Assembly (NCBI GenBank): GCA_023393575.1
Contig: JAEWKX010000233.1
Coordinates: 1-9,774 of the forward strand
DNA length: 9,774 bases
Reading direction: 5' to 3'
Source of the DNA: Pseudomonadota bacterium
Lineage (GTDB): Bacteria; Pseudomonadota; Alphaproteobacteria; Rhizobiales; Rhizobiaceae
The translations under genes were made by a program, and so were the position numbers. Below the pieces are notes generated by a model. That model did no database searches. It saw only the letters and a program-made list of their open reading frames with translations, and was not told the origin of the DNA. Below are positions 6,946 through 9,774 of this stretch, in pieces. Each line of letters starts with the position of its first letter. The first letter of the stretch is position 1.

Positions 6946-8250
6946 CTACTTTCCGATACAAAACTGCGAAAAGATGACATCGAGTAGTTGCTCGACATCA
7001 ACATGACCAGTGATTCGACCGAGCGAGCCAGCAGCGGCCCGCAGATGCTCCGCCCTAAATTCCAGCTTCTCTTCCTTTAACGCCGAACCGACAGAAAAGG
7101 AAGTTAGGCGCAGAAGCTCCGTCTGACGCGCACGGGTCGGCGCTGATGAACCGGACCAAACAGATTGAATCCGGCTAATAATCTGCTGACGAAGCTCTTC
7201 TATGCCGGCACCCGTCTCAACGGAAATAGAGAGGTCGTGATCGAGCGAGACTCCCGCCAGATCCAGTTTCGTTCCCACCCTAATCACATCGCCGGATGGA
7301 TACGGAGGTGGACCTGACATCCCGCCAATCTCTTCCAGCGCGAGAACAAGATCGGCCTGTTCTATCATCTGATGGGTACGCCGAATTCCCTCGCGTTCCA
7401 CCGTGTCCTCGGTTTCCCTGAGGCCCGCAGTATCGAACAGTCGAACCAGGTAGCCCTCCATATCCAGATCGACATGAAGTATGTCACGCGTCGTCCCGGC
7501 AATATCCGTAACGATCGCGACATCCCTTTGGGCAAGGTGATTCATCAGGCTCGACTTGCCGGCATTGGGAGGACCCACGATAGCAACCTTGTATCCGCCA
7601 CGGATGATCTCGCCGCCCTTGGCTTTCGCGAGATGGTTTTCGATCTCGGCGGCGACGGCAGCAATGTCAGAAGTAACCTTTTCGCCTAACGATCCAGGCA
7701 CGTCGTCTTCATCGGCGAAATCAAGTTCAGCTTCGATCATCGCCCTCGCGTATGTCAGTCGGCTTGCCCAGTTCTCATAGAGTTTCGATTGCCCGCCGAA
7801 GCTCTGCTCCACCGCAAGCCGTCTTTGCATCTCCGTTTCGGCTGCGATTAATTCCGACAGGCCTTCCACTTCCACGAGATCAAGGCGTCCGTTCTCGAAT
7901 GCCCGCCGCGAAAATTCGCCAGCCTCCGCCATACGGAATCCGTCAAGAGCAGCCAGCTCCGAAAGAACCGAGTTCACGACGGCGCGGCTTCCGTGAAGAT
8001 GCAGTTCCACGCAATCCTCGCCCGTAAATGAGCTTGGCCCGGGAAAGGATACAACGAGGGCCTCGTCCAGGAGATCACCCCGGCGGTCGAGTAACCTCCG
8101 CAAAACCAGGAGACGAGGTTGGGGCCTCTCTTTTCGGGTCAGTTGCGCAAGCGCTTCTAAGGCTTTGCGACCACTGATCCTGACCACGGCAACCCCTGCC
8201 GGCAACGCCCCGCTGGAAAACGCAAAGATCGTATCCGTCCGCTTGCTCAT
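6946..8250 (-). CDS. mnmE: tRNA modification GTPase MnmE (TrmE)
   Basis: MnmE is a G protein that works with MnmG in U34 modification of tRNA; its N-terminal domain binds a folate derivative as one-carbon donor. The protein has 434 residues. It begins MSKRTDTIFAFSSGALPAGVAVVRISG, the usual N-terminus, followed by the helical domain. The embedded GTPase domain has the P-loop GPPNAGKSS (226-234), TDIAGTTRD (248-256), DTAGLRET (273-280), and TKLD (327-330) in place of the canonical NKxD. It ends in FCIGK (430-434), which contains the conserved functional cysteine. The frame stays open upstream to 8286, but that extension runs through a hairpin and lacks family resemblance. The ATG at 8248-8250 has AGGGGA nine bases upstream and was chosen. 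mnmG follows directly. Confidence 0.96.
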   Translation of the reverse strand: MSKRTDTIFAFSSGALPAGVAVVRISGRKALEALAQLTRKERPQPRLLVLRRLLDRRGDLLDEALVVSFPGPSSFTGEDCVELHLHGSRAVVNSVLSELAALDGFRMAEAGEFSRRAFENGRLDLVEVEGLSELIAAETEMQRRLAVEQSFGGQSKLYENWASRLTYARAMIEAELDFADEDDVPGSLGEKVTSDIAAVAAEIENHLAKAKGGEIIRGGYKVAIVGPPNAGKSSLMNHLAQRDVAIVTDIAGTTRDILHVDLDMEGYLVRLFDTAGLRETEDTVEREGIRRTHQMIEQADLVLALEEIGGMSGPPPYPSGDVIRVGTKLDLAGVSLDHDLSISVETGAGIEELRQQIISRIQSVWSGSSAPTRARQTELLRLTSFSVGSALKEEKLEFRAEHLRAAAGSLGRITGHVDVEQLLDVIFSQFCIGK

Positions 8251-8259
8251 TCCCCACCA

Positions 8260-8265
8260 TCCCCT
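8260..8265 (-). promoter_or_regulatory. Ribosome binding site of mnmE
   Basis: AGGGGA on the minus strand lies nine bases before the ATG at 8248-8250. It supports that start over the in-frame upstream ATG at 8284-8286, whose extension would run through the hairpin at 8276-8298. Confidence 0.5.
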
Positions 8266-8298
8266 GGAAACGGAAACGTCCGGCAAGATGCCGGACGT
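8265..8298 (-). terminator. Hairpin after rho: possible intrinsic terminator or attenuator
   Basis: Bases 8276-8285 and 8289-8298 form a perfect ten-base inverted repeat (ACGTCCGGCA and its complement) around a three-base loop. Read on the minus strand, the stem is followed by TTTCCGTTTCC, a broken U-tract. It begins about 30 bases after the rho stop and ends just before the mnmE ribosome binding site. The interrupted U-run suggests partial termination, or it could simply be an RNA-stabilising stem. Confidence 0.5.
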
Positions 8299-8329
8299 CC
8301 CAACTCGTTTATATGAATCCGGCTAAAAA

Positions 8330-9595
8330 CTAGGTGTTCATCGAGTCGAAGAAATCGCCGTTGTTCTTCGTCTGCTTAAGTTTGTCGATGAGGAACTCGA
8401 TGGCGTCCGTAGTCCCCATCGGGGCCAGGATCCGACGAAGAACGAAGATTTTCTGGAGGTCCTGGCGCGGAACGAGAAGGTCTTCCTTACGGGTGCCGGA
8501 CTTGAGGATATCCATCGCCGGGAAGATTCGCTTGTCGGCGACCGTTCGGTCGAGGACAATTTCGGAGTTGCCTGTTCCCTTGAATTCTTCGAAGATCACT
8601 TCATCCATACGGCTTCCGGTATCGATCAGAGCCGTCGCTATGATGGTCAGCGATCCGCCTTCCTCGATATTACGAGCCGCACCGAAGAACCGCTTCGGAC
8701 GCTGCAGCGCATTCGCGTCCACGCCACCGGTAAGAACCTTGCCGGAAGACGGCACGACGGTGTTGTAGGCGCGCCCGAGCCGGGTGATCGAATCCAGCAG
8801 GATGACGACGTCACGGCCGTGCTCCACGAGGCGCTTTGCCTTCTCGATCACCATTTCCGCGACCTGGACGTGGCGAACCGCCGGCTCATCGAACGTCGAT
8901 GAAACAACCTCGCCCCGGACCGACCTCTGCATGTCGGTCACTTCTTCCGGACGCTCATCGATCAGAAGCACGATCAGGTAGCATTCGGGATGGTTGGCGG
9001 TGATCGAATGGCCGATGTTCTGCAGCAGCACCGTCATACCGGTGCGCGGCGGCGCCACGATCAGGCCGCGCTGTCCTTTGCCGAGCGGCGCGACCAAGTC
9101 GATCACCCGAGCCGACAGATCCTTGGAGGTCGGCACGTCCAGTTCCATCTTAAAGCGCTCGTTCGGATAGAGCGGCGTCAGATTCTCGAAATGGACCTTG
9201 TCGCGGATTTTCTCCGGATCGTCGAAGTTGATCGTATTGACCTTGAGAAGGGCGAAGTAGCGCTCGCCTTCCTTCGGTCCCCGGATCGGCCCCTCCACCG
9301 TATCACCGGTCTTCAGCGAGAAGCGGCGGATCTGGGAGGGGGAAATGTAAATGTCGTCGGGGCCGGGAAGATAGTTGGCGTTCGCGGAACGCAGGAACCC
9401 GAAGCCGTCCTGAAGGACCTCCACGACACCTTCGCCGATAATCTCCACGTCCTGGCTCGCCAGAACCTTGAGGATGGCGAACATCAGCTCCTGCTTGCGC
9501 ATGGTGCTGGCATTTTCCACCTCGAGGGATTCGGCAAAGGTCAGCAGATCCGTAGGGGATTTGCTCTTGAGTTCTTGAAGCTTCATTTCAGCCAT
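8330..9595 (-). CDS. rho: Transcription termination factor Rho, with Met replacing the Walker A lysine
   Basis: Rho is the hexameric RNA-dependent ATPase and helicase that ends transcription at C-rich, untranslated RNA. The protein has 421 residues (E. coli 419). It starts [10 protein letters not shown]; the frame also contains a GTG four codons upstream, but the ATG gives the usual alphaproteobacterial start. The RNA-binding cold-shock-like domain has DGFGFLRS at 63-70. In the ATPase domain the P-loop reads APPRTGMT (181-188): Met187 stands where E. coli has Lys184. Other active-site residues are present: catalytic Glu214 (LIDERPEE), Walker B Asp268 (ILLDSITR), and the arginine finger Arg369 (SGTR). 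The C-terminus [16 protein letters not shown] is normal. No Shine-Dalgarno sequence is seen before the ATG. The gene appears to have its own promoter and a C-rich leader. Identity is certain; ATPase competence as written is doubtful. Confidence 0.97.
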   Translation of the reverse strand: MAEMKLQELKSKSPTDLLTFAESLEVENASTMRKQELMFAILKVLASQDVEIIGEGVVEVLQDGFGFLRSANANYLPGPDDIYISPSQIRRFSLKTGDTVEGPIRGPKEGERYFALLKVNTINFDDPEKIRDKVHFENLTPLYPNERFKMELDVPTSKDLSARVIDLVAPLGKGQRGLIVAPPRTGMTVLLQNIGHSITANHPECYLIVLLIDERPEEVTDMQRSVRGEVVSSTFDEPAVRHVQVAEMVIEKAKRLVEHGRDVVILLDSITRLGRAYNTVVPSSGKVLTGGVDANALQRPKRFFGAARNIEEGGSLTIIATALIDTGSRMDEVIFEEFKGTGNSEIVLDRTVADKRIFPAMDILKSGTRKEDLLVPRQDLQKIFVLRRILAPMGTTDAIEFLIDKLKQTKNNGDFFDSMNT

Positions 9596-9706
9596 GAAGG
9601 GGACCACGTTGGATGCAAAAGAGGGGAAAAGGCGTGCCGTTCAAATTCTCGCCACGGAAAAGTCCGGGGAGGATGAGGGATTACAAGCCTGCCACGAGAT
9701 GAGATG
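9596..9706 (-). promoter_or_regulatory. C-rich untranslated leader of rho, possible Rho autoregulation site
   Basis: If transcription starts near 9706, the leader is about 110 bases. It contains two pyrimidine-rich, G-poor blocks on the minus strand. Bases 9683-9666 hold ten C and no G in 18. Bases 9636-9596, ending at the start codon, hold 18 C and five G in 41. This is the composition of Rho-utilisation (rut) sites, and Rho is known to control its own leader in E. coli. Function here is inferred from composition alone. Confidence 0.4.
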
Positions 9707-9711
9707 CGGCG

Positions 9712-9741
9712 AAAATAGCGACTTGCATCGCTCACCGCAAG
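9712..9741 (-). promoter_or_regulatory. Predicted sigma70-type promoter of rho
   Basis: On the minus strand a -35 CTTGCG (9741-9736) and a -10 CTATTT (9718-9713) are separated by 17 bases. Both resemble the alphaproteobacterial housekeeping pattern CTTGAC-N17-CTATAT. The expected start site is about 9704-9706. The rest of the right end, 9742-9774, shows nothing I can name. Confidence 0.5.
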
Positions 9742-9774
9742 GGCAAACATCGCGTTGTTCGTCAAAATGAGTGG

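Noticed and set aside
8251..8286. Longer MnmE start giving 12 extra residues (MPDVSVSRGWWG)
   Set aside because: The extension is encoded by the hairpin, does not resemble MnmE N-termini, and the downstream ATG has a ribosome binding site and a typical N-terminus.
8990..9676. 228-codon plus-strand open frame opposite rho and its leader
   Set aside because: It is antisense to conserved rho and carries no recognisable domain.
9583..9765. 60-codon minus-strand open frame covering the rho promoter and leader
   Set aside because: It starts with TTG, runs through the predicted -35 and -10, overlaps the rho start in another frame, and has no ribosome binding site.
1..9774. Search for a novel multi-gene system, mobile element, CRISPR array or RNA gene
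   Set aside because: Every gene is a recognisable housekeeping gene in a familiar order; there are no direct-repeat arrays, transposase motifs, or tRNA/rRNA-like sequences, and no gene-free stretch above about 180 bases.

Overview
The window is a stretch of ordinary housekeeping chromosome from an alphaproteobacterium, most likely a member of the Rhizobiaceae; I do not assign a genus. The evidence is GC-rich sequence, a compact MnmE ending in FCIGK, an alphaproteobacterial-type Rho, and the gene order rho-mnmE-mnmG-rsmG-parA-parB facing holA-lptE-leuS. This order is familiar from the origin-proximal region of rhizobial chromosomes. There are no mobile elements, CRISPR arrays, tRNA or rRNA genes, and almost no non-coding DNA: the longest gene-free stretch is about 180 bases at the right end, upstream of rho.

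Left part, plus strand (1-2722): the 3' part of leuS (leucyl-tRNA synthetase, cut by the window edge), then lptE (LPS-assembly lipoprotein, probable TTG start) and holA (DNA polymerase III delta subunit). Each gene overlaps the next by 11-13 bases, so they probably form one transcription unit. holA meets parB tail to tail with no gap: the palindrome TGATCA carries both stop codons.

Right part, minus strand, read from right to left: a promoter and C-rich leader, then rho (9595-8330), a hairpin, mnmE, mnmG, rsmG, parA and parB. MnmE and MnmG together modify the wobble uridine of some tRNAs. RsmG methylates 16S rRNA. ParA and ParB segregate the replicated origin. mnmG and rsmG overlap as ATGA, and the rsmG-parA and parA-parB gaps are each 18 bases.

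Two parS-like ParB loading sites are visible. One lies in the first codons of rsmG, and the other fills most of the gap between mnmE and mnmG. The segregation genes and two of their likely target sites are therefore all within about 4.3 kb.

The main anomaly is in rho. The Walker A (P-loop) lysine, normally invariant, is encoded as methionine (ATG at 9035-9037), although the rest of the protein looks intact. This could be a sequencing error, a recent mutation or a real variant. I see no undescribed multi-gene system here.
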